DNA of 64,000 bases from Bifidobacterium lemurum (GTDB lineage: Bacteria > Actinomycetota > Actinomycetes > Actinomycetales > Bifidobacteriaceae). The DNA lies in NCBI RefSeq assembly GCF_014898175.1, contig NZ_CP062948.1, forward strand, positions 1,550,001 to 1,614,000, given 5' to 3'. The translations under genes were made by a program, and so were the position numbers. Every line of letters starts with the position of its first letter. Within the stretch, counting starts at the first letter, position 1. Of the stretch, positions 1 to 12,401 are shown one piece after another. Under the pieces are notes generated by a model. It ran no database searches. It saw only the letters and a program-made list of their open reading frames with translations, and was not told where the DNA came from.

Positions 1-1
1 C

Positions 2-184
2 GCCTCCTCATCCCACGACCACGTCGACGCCGGCGCGGTCGTCACCAGCCCGACCATCGGCCTGCTGCCCTTCGCGGGCGGCAGCGCCATGGCCGCGCCC
101 CTCCTGTTCCTCACGCTGATCGGCGGCCTTGCCGTCGTAGGCGCGAGGCGCAACCCCATCACCACTATCGGAAAGGACACCATC
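2..184 (+). CDS. C-terminal end of an upstream pilus subunit (partial, no stop codon of its own)
   Basis: This frame is open from the window edge and encodes a cell-wall sorting signal: LPFAG at about nucleotides 68-82, a hydrophobic stretch (LLFLTLIGGLAVVGA) and an arginine pair. That is how sortase-anchored pilin subunits end, so it is read as the C-terminus of a minor or tip pilin encoded mostly outside the window. No stop codon follows: the frame runs on through NPITTIGKDTI straight into the ATG of the next pilin at 185. A Shine-Dalgarno-like GGAAAGGA just before 185 suggests the second pilin has its own initiation. Whether the two are ever made as one polypeptide is not known. Confidence 0.6.
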
Positions 185-1852
185 ATGACCCGCACCTCCA
201 CCATCGCCTCCCTCGCCGCCGCGGCGGCCATCGCGATACTCGCCGTCGCAGGCGTCGCCCCCGGCGCTTTCGCCGCCGATTCCGCCGTGGATCTCGCCAG
301 CAAGGAGAGCATCACCATCAGCTCCACCGGAGCTCTCGCCGGACACAGCTTCACCGCCGCGAACCTGGCCGAATACATTGCCGCCCAAACCGACGGCACC
401 GTGCTCACCGGCGTGGATATGAGCACCAACGGCAAACTCACATCGGCCGTCGCCTCCGCGCTGGATCAGATCGACACCGACTCCGCCAAAGCCGGTGTGC
501 AGAAACCCGCCTATGATGCGAAGAATCCCATGAAATGGGTGTCGACGAATCTGCGCGAGAACGCGACGCCGCAATGGTCCGGCCAGCTGCGCGAATTGGC
601 CGGTCTGCTCGCGCGGGACGCCACGGTCACGGCCGCCGCGACGAGCAAGGCGACGGTAAACGGCGCCACGGCCACATTCTCGGGTCTCACTCCCGGCGTG
701 TATCTGATCCTCGACTCCACCGCCGCGGGCACGCCTGCGTCCCTGCCGATGATCGTAAGCACCAAGGCCGGCGGGAAAAGCTTCGCGACGATGACGTTGG
801 GCACGGCGCGGATCAAGCTCTCCGCCGTCGCGCCGCCGGTGAAGAAGATTCTGGAATCCGACGGAAACTCCACCAAAACCGTGGACGCGACGCATGCCGC
901 CATCGGCGAATCCATCACCTACCGCATCACCCAGCAGGTGCCGAATTGGACCGGCTATGACGGCTATCGGCTGCATGTGGTGGACAGCTTGGGCGAGGGG
1001 CTGACCTATGGAGAACTGGTCGGCATCAAGGTGAACGGCAAGGCGCTGCAGTCCGACCAGTTCCTGGAGAAGCTTTCGGGACGGACCGCCACATGGACGA
1101 TGGGCGGTGCGGGCGACGATATCCTCGCCACGCAGGCGCTGCGCACGGTGTTCGCGCCGGGAGCGAGCATCCAGATCGACTACCGCGCGAGCATCAATGC
1201 GCAAGGCGTGATCGCGGGCGCGGGCAATCCGAACAGCGTCAAACTCAGCCATACCGCCGACCAACGCGACAAGGGCGTGATGCGCGAGGTGCCGGGCAAC
1301 ACCGTCACCGCATACACCGGGGCGTTCAGTCTGAACAAAATCGATGGGCAGGGCGCCGCCATCGACGCTTCGTTGGGTGCCCGATTCCACATATATAAGG
1401 TGGAGAACGGCACGCGTTCCGGAAACGCGCTTAAGTTCTCGAACACCGGTTCGGGCGCATACACGTTGGCGGCCGACCAGCAGGGCTCCGGTCTGGTCAG
1501 CGACATTCCGGCCGGCAAGGCCACGCTGAACGGTATGGATGGGGAATACGAGGTCGTCGAGGCGAGCGCGCCGCAAGGCTATCTCTCCGCGTTCAAGCCG
1601 ACGTTCCGGGTGTCGGTGACCACCGGCGCGAAAGGCGTCACCCTGACCATGACCAAGCGCGACGGCGACGGCCTCGCCTCCATCGATTCCGTGAACACCA
1701 GGCAGGTCAATGTCGTGAATCTCACATCGATGACCCAGCTGCCGATGACGGGCAGCACCATGCTGACCATCATGTCGGTCGTCGCGGTTCTGCTGATCAC
1801 GGGCGGCGGCGCGTTGACCCTCTGCATGTCGCGCAAGGTCGGCGGTCGATGA
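185..1852 (+). CDS. LPXTG-anchored pilus backbone subunit (SpaA/FimA-type)
   Basis: The 555-residue precursor is exported by Sec and polymerised by the class C sortase encoded next. Residues 1-31 form a signal peptide (basic MTR start, alanine-rich core, cleavage near AFAAD). The middle contains immunoglobulin-like pilin regions. An E-box-like segment (EYEVVEASAPQGY) lies near residues 454-466. The C-terminus has LPMTG at 519-523, a hydrophobic helix and a basic tail. A lysine in VAPPVKK (around 220) is a candidate for the polymerising lysine, but no classic WxxxVxVYPK motif is seen. The start at 185 is chosen for the signal peptide and the preceding GGAAAGGA, although the frame is open further upstream. 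The stop overlaps the sortase start (ATGA), so the two genes are translationally coupled. A function in adhesion to host or substrate is inferred from family. Confidence 0.85.
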   Translation: MTRTSTIASLAAAAAIAILAVAGVAPGAFAADSAVDLASKESITISSTGALAGHSFTAANLAEYIAAQTDGTVLTGVDMSTNGKLTSAVASALDQIDTDSAKAGVQKPAYDAKNPMKWVSTNLRENATPQWSGQLRELAGLLARDATVTAAATSKATVNGATATFSGLTPGVYLILDSTAAGTPASLPMIVSTKAGGKSFATMTLGTARIKLSAVAPPVKKILESDGNSTKTVDATHAAIGESITYRITQQVPNWTGYDGYRLHVVDSLGEGLTYGELVGIKVNGKALQSDQFLEKLSGRTATWTMGGAGDDILATQALRTVFAPGASIQIDYRASINAQGVIAGAGNPNSVKLSHTADQRDKGVMREVPGNTVTAYTGAFSLNKIDGQGAAIDASLGARFHIYKVENGTRSGNALKFSNTGSGAYTLAADQQGSGLVSDIPAGKATLNGMDGEYEVVEASAPQGYLSAFKPTFRVSVTTGAKGVTLTMTKRDGDGLASIDSVNTRQVNVVNLTSMTQLPMTGSTMLTIMSVVAVLLITGGGALTLCMSRKVGGR

Positions 1853-3105
1853 TGAGAGGGCGGGCCGCATGGGATGGATTCCTCGCGGACGATCCGGGAT
1901 CCGTGGATGGCGGCGCGGCCGTCGACGGCCATGCGGCCGGCCTTGAGTCCCGCAGACGTCTGCGCGCGCGCATGTCGCGCGCGTGGACGGCGCGGTTCCT
2001 GGGATTGACGGCCGTGCTGCTGGGCCTGCTGGCGATCGGCGTTCCCCTGATGTGGCGGGTCGGCGAGGGCGCGCGTCTGCACGAGGTGGTGCGGGCGGCG
2101 GACGCGGATATCGAAACGCGCGGTGATGCCTTGGTGCGTGAGCAGATCGCGCTGGCCCGAACGTACAACCAGTCGGTGGAGACCTTCGGCACGGTGATGC
2201 GCGCCGAAGCGGTCGATCCCCTGCAAGGCGACGACAGCGCGCGCAGCGTGTCGGACCGCACGTACCGCAACGCGCTCGACATGGACGGCACCGGATACAT
2301 CGGGTCGATCGTCATCCGGGCGATCGGCGTGCGGCTGCCCATCTATCACGGGACGGGTTCGGCCACGTTGCTTCGCGGCGTTGGCCATCTGTATGGTTCC
2401 AGCCTGCCGGTCGGATCCGCGTGCCCCGCGGACGATGCGGGCGGACCTTACGCAGAGGGTGGCGCGGACGCATCGGATGAACCAGACGCTGCGGATAACG
2501 CGGGCGTTGCGGATGAGCCAGGTGTTGCGGATGAGCCGGGTGTTGCGGATGACGTGGGTGTTGCGGATGACGCGGATGATTCGGGCCCAGTGGATGACGC
2601 GGGCGACGCGTGCGCGGGCAGCCATGTGGTGCTCAGTGCGCACACCGGATTGGCCGACGCGACGATGTTCTCCCGTCTGGACACGCTGACCTATGGACAG
2701 GAGTTCTCCCTGCATGTGGCGGGCGAAACCATGCGCTACCGCATCGACGGCATCGCGGTGGTCGAGCCGAATCGCACCGACCTGTTCGGATTGGAATCCG
2801 GAGAAGACCGCGTCAGCCTGCTCACCTGTGTCGGATTGGGCAATACGAAACGCCTGGTGGTGTCCGGTTCGCGTGTGGCGCGATCCGAAGGCGGCGAGAC
2901 ATCCCACGGCGAAGAGGAGCCGGAATCGGCGGCGGACGGCATGCCGCGTCTTAGCAGCATCGTGTTCCTCACGCTCGGCGGCATGGCGTGGCTGGCGCTT
3001 TGCGCCGCGATGGTCGTCGTCAGCCTCGAAGAACACCGACTGCTCCGCGCGCTCGCCGCCCGCCACGCGCGCGTCCTTCCACACGCCGCACCGCGCGGTC
3101 CATGA
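1849..3105 (+). CDS. Class C (pilin-polymerising) sortase with an acidic repeat insertion
   Basis: Class C sortases link pilin subunits by transpeptidation at the outer membrane face. The 418-residue protein has an N-terminal membrane segment (about 46-66) and a C-terminal one (about 370-390), the two-anchor layout of this class. Catalytic residues are visible as His265 in SAHTGL, Cys327 in LLTCVGL and Arg335 in TKRLVV. Between HLYGSSLPVG (from about 180) and the catalytic histidine lies an insertion of about 65 residues, rich in Asp, Ala and Val. It includes four tandem six-residue units of the type GVADEP; normal family members have only a few residues there. The start overlaps the pilin stop, and a second ATG directly follows at 1852. 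The basic cytoplasmic N-terminus is long for the family. Confidence 0.85.
   Translation: MMRGRAAWDGFLADDPGSVDGGAAVDGHAAGLESRRRLRARMSRAWTARFLGLTAVLLGLLAIGVPLMWRVGEGARLHEVVRAADADIETRGDALVREQIALARTYNQSVETFGTVMRAEAVDPLQGDDSARSVSDRTYRNALDMDGTGYIGSIVIRAIGVRLPIYHGTGSATLLRGVGHLYGSSLPVGSACPADDAGGPYAEGGADASDEPDAADNAGVADEPGVADEPGVADDVGVADDADDSGPVDDAGDACAGSHVVLSAHTGLADATMFSRLDTLTYGQEFSLHVAGETMRYRIDGIAVVEPNRTDLFGLESGEDRVSLLTCVGLGNTKRLVVSGSRVARSEGGETSHGEEEPESAADGMPRLSSIVFLTLGGMAWLALCAAMVVVSLEEHRLLRALAARHARVLPHAAPRGP
2503..2574. repeat. Four 18-bp tandem repeats inside the sortase gene
   Basis: Four consecutive in-frame 18-bp units (2503-2520, 2521-2538, 2539-2556, 2557-2574) share the core GTTGCGGATGA and encode GVADEP, GVADEP, GVADDV and GVADDA. 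Degenerate related codons flank them. Copy number could vary by slippage without breaking the frame. Confidence 0.85.
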
Positions 3106-3240
3106 TGCGGTACATGGTGCGGTGTGCCCATGGTGTTGTACTTTCCATGGTGCGGTGCCTTGAAAACGTTGAAATTCCAACCCACCGCACCATGGGGTCG
3201 CCGCACGATGGGCACCACCGCACCATGTGCCGCACGATGG
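3100..3240. repeat. Intergenic inverted-repeat element with doubled arms (family D)
   Basis: Arms of about 36 bp (3100-3135 and 3204-3240) are near-perfect reverse complements built around CATGGTGCGGTG. A second inner pair with the same core lies at 3143-3159 and 3181-3197, giving four copies of one motif in two nested inverted pairs. The centre contains TTGAAAACGTTGAAATTCC. The element begins at the sortase stop codon and contains no convincing gene. Its architecture matches the elements at 43862 and 57568. Confidence 0.6.
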
Positions 3241-3267
3241 GAGTCGTGTTGCCCGGCGCGATCCGCG

Positions 3268-3304
3268 AAAACGAGAAAAGCCAGGAACCGTGGTTCCTGG
3301 CTTT
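3268..3304 (-). terminator. Intrinsic terminator of the initiator tRNA
   Basis: On the minus strand a 12-13 bp stem (AAAGCCAGGAACC and its complement, loop of two bases) is followed by TTTTCTCGTTTT. It lies just past the 3' end of the tRNA gene. Confidence 0.8.
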
Positions 3305-3312
3305 CGGGCTAG

Positions 3313-3386
3313 TAGCGGGGACAAGATTTGAACTTGCGACCTCTGGGTTATGAGCCCAGCGAGCTACCGAGCTGCTCCACCCCGCG
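3313..3386 (-). tRNA. tRNA-fMet (CAT), initiator
   Basis: The minus strand folds into a standard cloverleaf starting CGCGGGG, with the loop CTCATAA giving anticodon CAT and a T-arm GTTCAAATC. The unpaired first base (C1 opposite U72) and the three G-C pairs in the anticodon stem (GGG/CCC) mark it as the initiator rather than elongator tRNA. The 3' CCA is not encoded. Confidence 0.93.
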
Positions 3387-3413
3387 TCGGCTTGCCGTTT
3401 GGCAACTCTATCT

Positions 3414-3441
3414 ACTTTACTCAGTTTTTTCGATCCGTCAA
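3414..3441 (-). promoter_or_regulatory. Promoter of the initiator tRNA gene
   Basis: On the minus strand TTGACG (3436-3441) and TAAAGT (3414-3419) are separated by 16 bp. This predicts a start near 3407, about 20 nt ahead of the mature tRNA 5' end. A small hairpin (TTGCCAAACGGCAA) would sit in the precursor leader. Confidence 0.65.
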
Positions 3442-3618
3442 TCCAGCGTGTCGCATTCGCGCGCCGCCGCCCGACGCCGCCTGCGACAGGCCGGGCGGAT
3501 ACAGGTCCCCAAAGCCTGACTCCATAGGGTGTCACCCGGATGCCTGCTCGCCGCCCGGCCGGTGACGCCGTCGCGCTGCGGAATCGCGAATATCCCATGC
3601 TGGGTCATAATGGGAGGC

Positions 3619-4662
3619 ATGCCTATCAAAATCCCCAGCGGCCTGCCGGCCCGAGACATTCTCGACTCGGAGCGCATCTTCGCGCTTGAGAAGCCCGAGG
3701 CGGAGCGCCAACGCGTCCGCCCGCTCAAGCTGGTGATTCTGAATCTCATGCCCAAGAAGATCGAAACCGAGACGCAGCTGTTGCGTCTGATCTCCAAATC
3801 GCCTCTGCAGGTCGAGATCGACTTCATGAAAACCTCCACGCATGAGGGCACCCATGTCTCCGCCGACCATCTCGTCACCTTCTACGAGACGCTGGACCGT
3901 TTCCAGAACAACTATTACGACGGTTTCGTGGTCACCGGAGCGCCGGTGGAGCACCTCGCCTTCGAGGAGGTGGACTATTGGCGCGAGTTCGAGACGATTC
4001 TCGATTGGGCCGCGACCCACGTGTTCTCCACCATGTATCTGTGCTGGGGCGCGATGGGCGCGCTGCATTATCGCTATAACGTGGGCAAGATCGACCTGCC
4101 TCAGAAGCTGTTCGGCGTGTTCCCGCAATATCTGCAGGACGAGTACTGCTTCCTGACCAACGGCTTCGACGAGATTGCGCTGCAGCCGCATTCCCGTCTC
4201 GCCGGCGTGGACGAGGCCGATATCGCCGCCCATCCCGACCTGCAGGTGCTGACCTGGGGTCCCGAGTCCGGTCCGGGCCTCGTCGCCACGCGCGACTTTT
4301 CCGAGGTGTTCGCGCTGGGGCACTGGGAATACGGCAAAACCACGCTCGCCGAGGAATACGAGCGCGATATGGCCAAGGGCATGACCAACGTGCCGTTCCC
4401 CCAAAACTACTTCCCACACGACGATCCCACGTTGGAGCCGCTGTTCTCGTGGCGCGCGCACGGCAATCTGCTGTGGCGCAACTGGCTGAACTGGGTCTAC
4501 CAGACCACGCCGTACGATCTGACCGAAGTGCCGGGCCTGCGCGCCGAAAAGCGGCTGGGCACCGACCGCTCCATCCGCCATGAGCCGGGAAGTCCCCGAA
4601 AGGATGGTTTCACGCCCTTCCTACGCGACGGCTACGGCGTGGTCGCGGATTCGAGGGCATAG
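3619..4662 (+). CDS. metA: Homoserine O-acyltransferase, predicted acetyl-CoA specific
   Basis: The enzyme activates the hydroxyl of L-homoserine at the first committed step of methionine synthesis. The 347-residue protein matches the MetA family over its whole length, starting MPIKIPSGLPARDIL. The nucleophile is Cys142 in LCWGAMG. The C-terminal HWEYGKTTL corresponds to the family's His-Glu catalytic segment. Residue 111, in TGAPVEHL, is Glu. In characterised MetA proteins Glu111 goes with acetyl-CoA and Gly111 with succinyl-CoA, so the product is probably O-acetylhomoserine. A -10-like CATAAT ends 7 nt before the ATG, suggesting a leaderless transcript; GGGAGG is too close to the ATG for a normal ribosome-binding role. 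The gene stands alone. Confidence 0.93.
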   Translation: MPIKIPSGLPARDILDSERIFALEKPEAERQRVRPLKLVILNLMPKKIETETQLLRLISKSPLQVEIDFMKTSTHEGTHVSADHLVTFYETLDRFQNNYYDGFVVTGAPVEHLAFEEVDYWREFETILDWAATHVFSTMYLCWGAMGALHYRYNVGKIDLPQKLFGVFPQYLQDEYCFLTNGFDEIALQPHSRLAGVDEADIAAHPDLQVLTWGPESGPGLVATRDFSEVFALGHWEYGKTTLAEEYERDMAKGMTNVPFPQNYFPHDDPTLEPLFSWRAHGNLLWRNWLNWVYQTTPYDLTEVPGLRAEKRLGTDRSIRHEPGSPRKDGFTPFLRDGYGVVADSRA

Positions 4663-5304
4663 CCGTCCTTCCCGTTCCGTGTCCACGGTGGGCGCGACCG
4701 GTGTTCCATGCCTCCCAGCGCACGCGGACGGCGAGGTGGATGCGGCGCGGTCTCTCCCATATGTTCGCTCCCGCGGGCCGGCGTCCGTGTGACCCGCCTC
4801 GCCCGCGGACGGTTCCGTGGGATATGCCCACGGTCCGCATCATAAGAGAGACGGGTTCCACATATCGAGACATGGAATAACGGGATGCCATGGGACTCGT
4901 GCGGGCCTGGGACGCGGCTTGTGTCGCGTCGGATTAGCCCGTATCCTGTGGTTTTGTGCGGACCATCCCTCATCGGTGAGCGATGCGAGCCGGACGCAAA
5001 CCATACACAACGAAGCGTATGCGACCAATAACGATGAACGGCTGTGAACGGCGCGAGTCCAAAGCGAAACGCCGTGCGGGCCGCTTGGCAGTAAGGAGGC
5101 GGGCGACGGTGCGAACGATGTCGAGAGACGGGATAACAATAACACCGCAGTCATTCGCCGGTGGGGCGCACGTGGGGACTTCGGCCCTTGCCGAGTGGCA
5201 CCGGAACATGGGCTCACCGAAGTGGATGGTTTGTAACCAAAGGGTCACATACGCGTCATGAAGTGGGCTAAACTGACATCGGTTGTGAAGTAGGAGGCGT
5301 GAGC
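4663..5304. other. 640-bp intergenic region between metA and the atp operon
   Basis: No gene is convincing here; short open frames are arginine-rich and lack ribosome-binding sites. The final 40 bp should contain the atp operon promoter. TAAACT at 5269-5274 is a possible -10, but no good -35 is apparent. The strong AGGAGG at 5292-5297 serves atpB. No tRNA or recognised riboswitch was seen. Confidence 0.5.
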
Positions 5305-6114
5305 ATGATCGAAACCTTGGGGTCCGGGGTCACTCTGGCCGCGGAGGAGATGGAGCTTCCCGGCATCGGCGATTTCCTGCTGCCGGAGATTCTGTTCGAG
5401 GGCACACCGTTCGCCATGGACCGCATCATCATGGTGCGCGTCATCGCCACCGTGCTGCTGCTGGTGGTGCTCGGCATCACCGCGTCGCGGGTCAAGCTCA
5501 TCCCCGGCCGCTGGCAGGCCGCCGTCGAGTGGGTGCTGGATTTCGTGCGCTACAACATCGTCTATCAGGTGATGGGCGAGGAACGCGGCAAGCGCTATGT
5601 GCCGATGATCACCGCCATGTTCCTCTCGATTCTCGTGTTCAACCTGTGCGGCATCATCCCCGGCGCGAATATCGCCGCCACCGCCACCATCACCATGCCG
5701 CTGGTGTTCGCCGGCTGGTGCTTCGTGCAGTACTGGATCGCCGCCGCCCGCGAGAAGGGCCTGCTGCGCTTCCTACGCGATGAGATGTTCCCTAAGGGCG
5801 TTCCCGCGCCGATCTACGTGCTGCTCGCCCCGATCCAGCTGCTTGAGCTGCTGATCATCCGTCCGTTCTCGCTGACCATCCGACTGTTCGCGAACATGGT
5901 CTCCGGCCACATCATCGTGGCGCTGTGCCTCGCGGCGACCCAATGGTTCCTGATCGAATCGCCCGACAAGGCGCTCGCCTTCCTCGGCGTCGGCACCTTC
6001 GCGGCGGGCTTCGCGATGACCCTTTTCGAGATGCTGGTCGCCGCGCTGCAGGCCTTCATCTTCTCGATGCTGACCACCGCCTACATCAATATGAGCTTCC
6101 CCGAAGACGAGTGA
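5305..6114 (+). CDS. atpB: ATP synthase F0 subunit a
   Basis: Subunit a forms the two proton half-channels against the c-ring in the membrane. The 269-residue protein has the multi-helix hydrophobic pattern of the family. The conserved arginine-containing helix is visible as LLELLIIRPFSLTIRLFANMV (residues near 178-198), in which RLFANM carries the essential Arg. It is the first gene of an operon ordered a-c-b-delta-alpha-gamma-beta-epsilon. The ATG at 5305 is 7 nt from AGGAGG; the in-frame GTG at 5299 is too close to that site. There is no upstream atpI. In fermentative bifidobacteria the enzyme is thought to run mainly as an ATP-driven proton pump. Confidence 0.95.
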   Translation: MIETLGSGVTLAAEEMELPGIGDFLLPEILFEGTPFAMDRIIMVRVIATVLLLVVLGITASRVKLIPGRWQAAVEWVLDFVRYNIVYQVMGEERGKRYVPMITAMFLSILVFNLCGIIPGANIAATATITMPLVFAGWCFVQYWIAAAREKGLLRFLRDEMFPKGVPAPIYVLLAPIQLLELLIIRPFSLTIRLFANMVSGHIIVALCLAATQWFLIESPDKALAFLGVGTFAAGFAMTLFEMLVAALQAFIFSMLTTAYINMSFPEDE

Positions 6115-6157
6115 CGCTTCGCGGGACCGACAACAACCATCAAGATTTCCTTCGTAA

Positions 6158-6415
<258 letters not shown>

Positions 6416-6504
6416 GATTTTCGCCGCGTGCGTGAGTCCCCACACGTTGTGGGCGGCATGCGGCGCGCTCAAGGAAGATTTCAAGCCAACGAAAGGAGAA
6501 CGAC

Positions 6505-7023
6505 ATGACTATTGCGGAAGAGAGCGGCATCGCGCTGTTCATCCCCAAGGTCTACGACATCGTGTGGTCGCTGATCATTCTGGTGATCATCGCGGTGTTC
6601 TTCTACAAGTTCTTCATGCCGAAGTTCCAGGCCGTGTTCGATGAACGCGCCGAGAAGATCCAGGGCGGCATCGAGAAGGCCGAACAGGCCCAGATCGAAG
6701 CCAACGCCGCCAAGGAGCAGTACGAGAACAAGCTGAGCACCGCTCGCGTCGAAGCTTCGAAGATCCGCGACGACGCCCGCGCCGAAGCCTCGCACATCAT
6801 CGCCGACGCCCGCGCCCGCGCCGAAACCGACGCGGCGCAGATCATGGCCAACGCCCAGCGCTCCATCGAATCGCAGCAGCAGCAGGCCCTGGTCTCGCTC
6901 AAAGGCGAGGTCGGCGTGCTGGCCACGGCTTTGGCCGGCAAGATCCTCGGCGCCAAGCTGGAGGACGATGCCGTGCAGAGCTCGATGATCGACTCGATGA
7001 TCGACGGCATGAGCAAGAAGTGA
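6505..7023 (+). CDS. atpF: ATP synthase F0 subunit b
   Basis: The peripheral-stalk subunit has 172 residues: one N-terminal membrane helix (IVWSLIILVIIAVFFYKFFM, about 17-36), then a long charged alpha-helix rich in Ala, Glu and Lys that forms the right-handed coiled coil contacting delta and F1. It starts at an ATG preceded by GAAAGGAG. It is separated from atpE by 89 bp and from atpH by 41 bp. There is no b' paralogue, so a homodimer is expected. Confidence 0.95.
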   Translation: MTIAEESGIALFIPKVYDIVWSLIILVIIAVFFYKFFMPKFQAVFDERAEKIQGGIEKAEQAQIEANAAKEQYENKLSTARVEASKIRDDARAEASHIIADARARAETDAAQIMANAQRSIESQQQQALVSLKGEVGVLATALAGKILGAKLEDDAVQSSMIDSMIDGMSKK

Positions 7024-7064
7024 CAGTGGCTCGCAAGTCAAACGCAAAGAAAGGGAGGTGAGAC

Positions 7065-7886
7065 ATGCGAGGAGAGGCATCACGTATCGCCGATCGCGAG
7101 TCGCGTGACTCGCTGGCCCCGCGTCTCCGCGACACCCGTGAGGACGCGTGGCGCATTGGCAACGAGCTTTTCACCATCACGAACGTGCTGGACCATGACA
7201 TCCATCTCGAACGCGCGCTCACCGATCCGTCCCGGCCGGTCGCCGACAAGGAGGCCGTGCTCAGGACGATTCTGGGCGATCAGGCGCACGAGATGACGAT
7301 GACGATCATGAACGATCTGGTCGCCCGCAAGTGGAGCCGCGTCTCCGACATCGCCAACGCGGTGGAGGATTTCGCCGTGGACGGCATGATGTACTACGCC
7401 GACGCCACCGGCGCCACCTTGCAGGTGTCGGTCGAATTGGCGCAGCTGCATTCGGCGCTGCTCAACCTGCCCGTGGTGCGTTCCAAGCTCTATGACGCGA
7501 GCGTGCCCGCCGAAGCGCGCATCAAGCTGCTGCTCTCCCTGATCGGCGATCAGGGATTCAGCAAGGTCACGATGCGGCTGGCCGAGCATGCCACCTGCAA
7601 TCTGCGAAACCGCCGTTATCTGGAGACGATCCAGTGGCTGATCAACAAGTTCTCGCGCCATATGGGCGAGTCCATGGTCACCGTGACCACGGCCGTCGCC
7701 TTGAACGAGGAGCAGATCCAGCGGCTGACCGACGTCTATTCCGAGAAAACCGGCCACCCGGTGCACATCAACTCGGTGGTGGATCCCACGGTGATCGGCG
7801 GCATGCGCGTCCAGGTGGGCGACGAGGTCACGGACAACACCGTGGTCGCGCAGCTGCAGCACCTGCACAGGGTCGTGGCGGCCTGA
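7065..7886 (+). CDS. atpH: ATP synthase F1 subunit delta (OSCP), long actinobacterial form
   Basis: Delta joins the b-stalk to the top of the alpha/beta hexamer. At 273 residues it is about 95 longer than the E. coli protein. The N-terminal half appears to contain two related helical units, each ending in a similar segment: KEAVLRTILGD (about 62-72) and RIKLLLSLIGD (about 145-155). This suggests a duplicated OSCP N-domain. The C-terminal domain (about 190-273, including VDPTVIGGMRVQVGDEVTD) is canonical. The ribosome-binding site is GGGAGG. Longer delta subunits are usual in actinobacteria, so the length is not evidence of an error. Confidence 0.93.
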   Translation: MRGEASRIADRESRDSLAPRLRDTREDAWRIGNELFTITNVLDHDIHLERALTDPSRPVADKEAVLRTILGDQAHEMTMTIMNDLVARKWSRVSDIANAVEDFAVDGMMYYADATGATLQVSVELAQLHSALLNLPVVRSKLYDASVPAEARIKLLLSLIGDQGFSKVTMRLAEHATCNLRNRRYLETIQWLINKFSRHMGESMVTVTTAVALNEEQIQRLTDVYSEKTGHPVHINSVVDPTVIGGMRVQVGDEVTDNTVVAQLQHLHRVVAA

Positions 7887-7934
7887 CCGGAACCAAAGAC
7901 TTACTTACGAAACGAACAATCAGAAGGAGTGATC

Positions 7935-9563
<1,629 letters not shown>

Positions 9564-9566
9564 CCT

Positions 9567-11976
<2,410 letters not shown>

Positions 11977-11977
<1 letters not shown>

Positions 11978-12288
11978 TGACGGGTTCGGATCAGAGCGCA
12001 GGCAAGACCACGATGCGGGTGAACATCGTCGCCGCCGACCATCCCGTGTGGTGCGGCGAGGCGGTGAGCGTGACCATTCCCGCCTCCGAGGGCGGCATGG
12101 GCATCCTGCCGAACCACGAGCCGATACTGACGCTGATCAAGCAGGGACGGGTCACCGTGGTCGAACCCGATGACGACCTGCATATGTTCGATGTGAACGA
12201 CGGATTCATCTCCTTCGACTCGAACAAACTCACCGTGGCCGTCGAGCGCGGGCACGACGTGGTGTACACCACCACCGAGCAGCAGTAG
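11977..12288 (+). CDS. atpC: ATP synthase F1 subunit epsilon, short form without inhibitory C-terminal domain
   Basis: The 103-residue protein contains the N-terminal beta-sandwich that docks on gamma and the c-ring (VNIVAADHPVWCGEAVSVTIPASEGGMGILPNHEPIL). It stops after VERGHDVVYTTTEQQ, so the two C-terminal helices that inhibit ATP hydrolysis in E. coli and Bacillus are missing. This fits an enzyme used mainly to hydrolyse ATP and expel protons during fermentation (inference). The ATG at 11977 overlaps the atpD stop (TGATG). It is the last gene of the operon and is followed by a terminator. Confidence 0.93.
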
Positions 12289-12307
12289 CGCCGCGTTTCA
12301 TCTCCCG

Positions 12308-12353
12308 AGCGGGGCCTCACTCCATACCGAGTGGGCCCCGCTTTCGTATTTTC
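12308..12353 (+). terminator. Terminator of the atp operon
   Basis: AGCGGGGCC pairs with GGCCCCGCT across a short loop that extends the stem (CACT with AGTG). A T-rich tail (TTTCGTATTTTCT) follows. Confidence 0.8.
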
Positions 12354-12401
12354 TCACGGTTTGCGCGCAGTGCGGCAGGGGATGCGGTACAGTGGTTGGC
12401 C

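Noticed and set aside
8-1870. A 620-codon antisense frame across the pilin gene, and similar long antisense frames over ddl, the ABC genes, pepC, ispD and the U32 gene.
   Set aside because: Same compositional artefact; sense proteins have clear motifs, the antisense ones have none.
2003-2700. Frameshift in the sortase gene, suspected from the acidic insertion.
   Set aside because: All catalytic motifs lie in one continuous frame on both sides of the repeats, and the repeat unit is 18 bp, a multiple of three.
4983-5261. A 92-codon frame upstream of atpB.
   Set aside because: Arg/Lys-rich with no ribosome-binding site or recognisable fold, overlapping the expected atp promoter.
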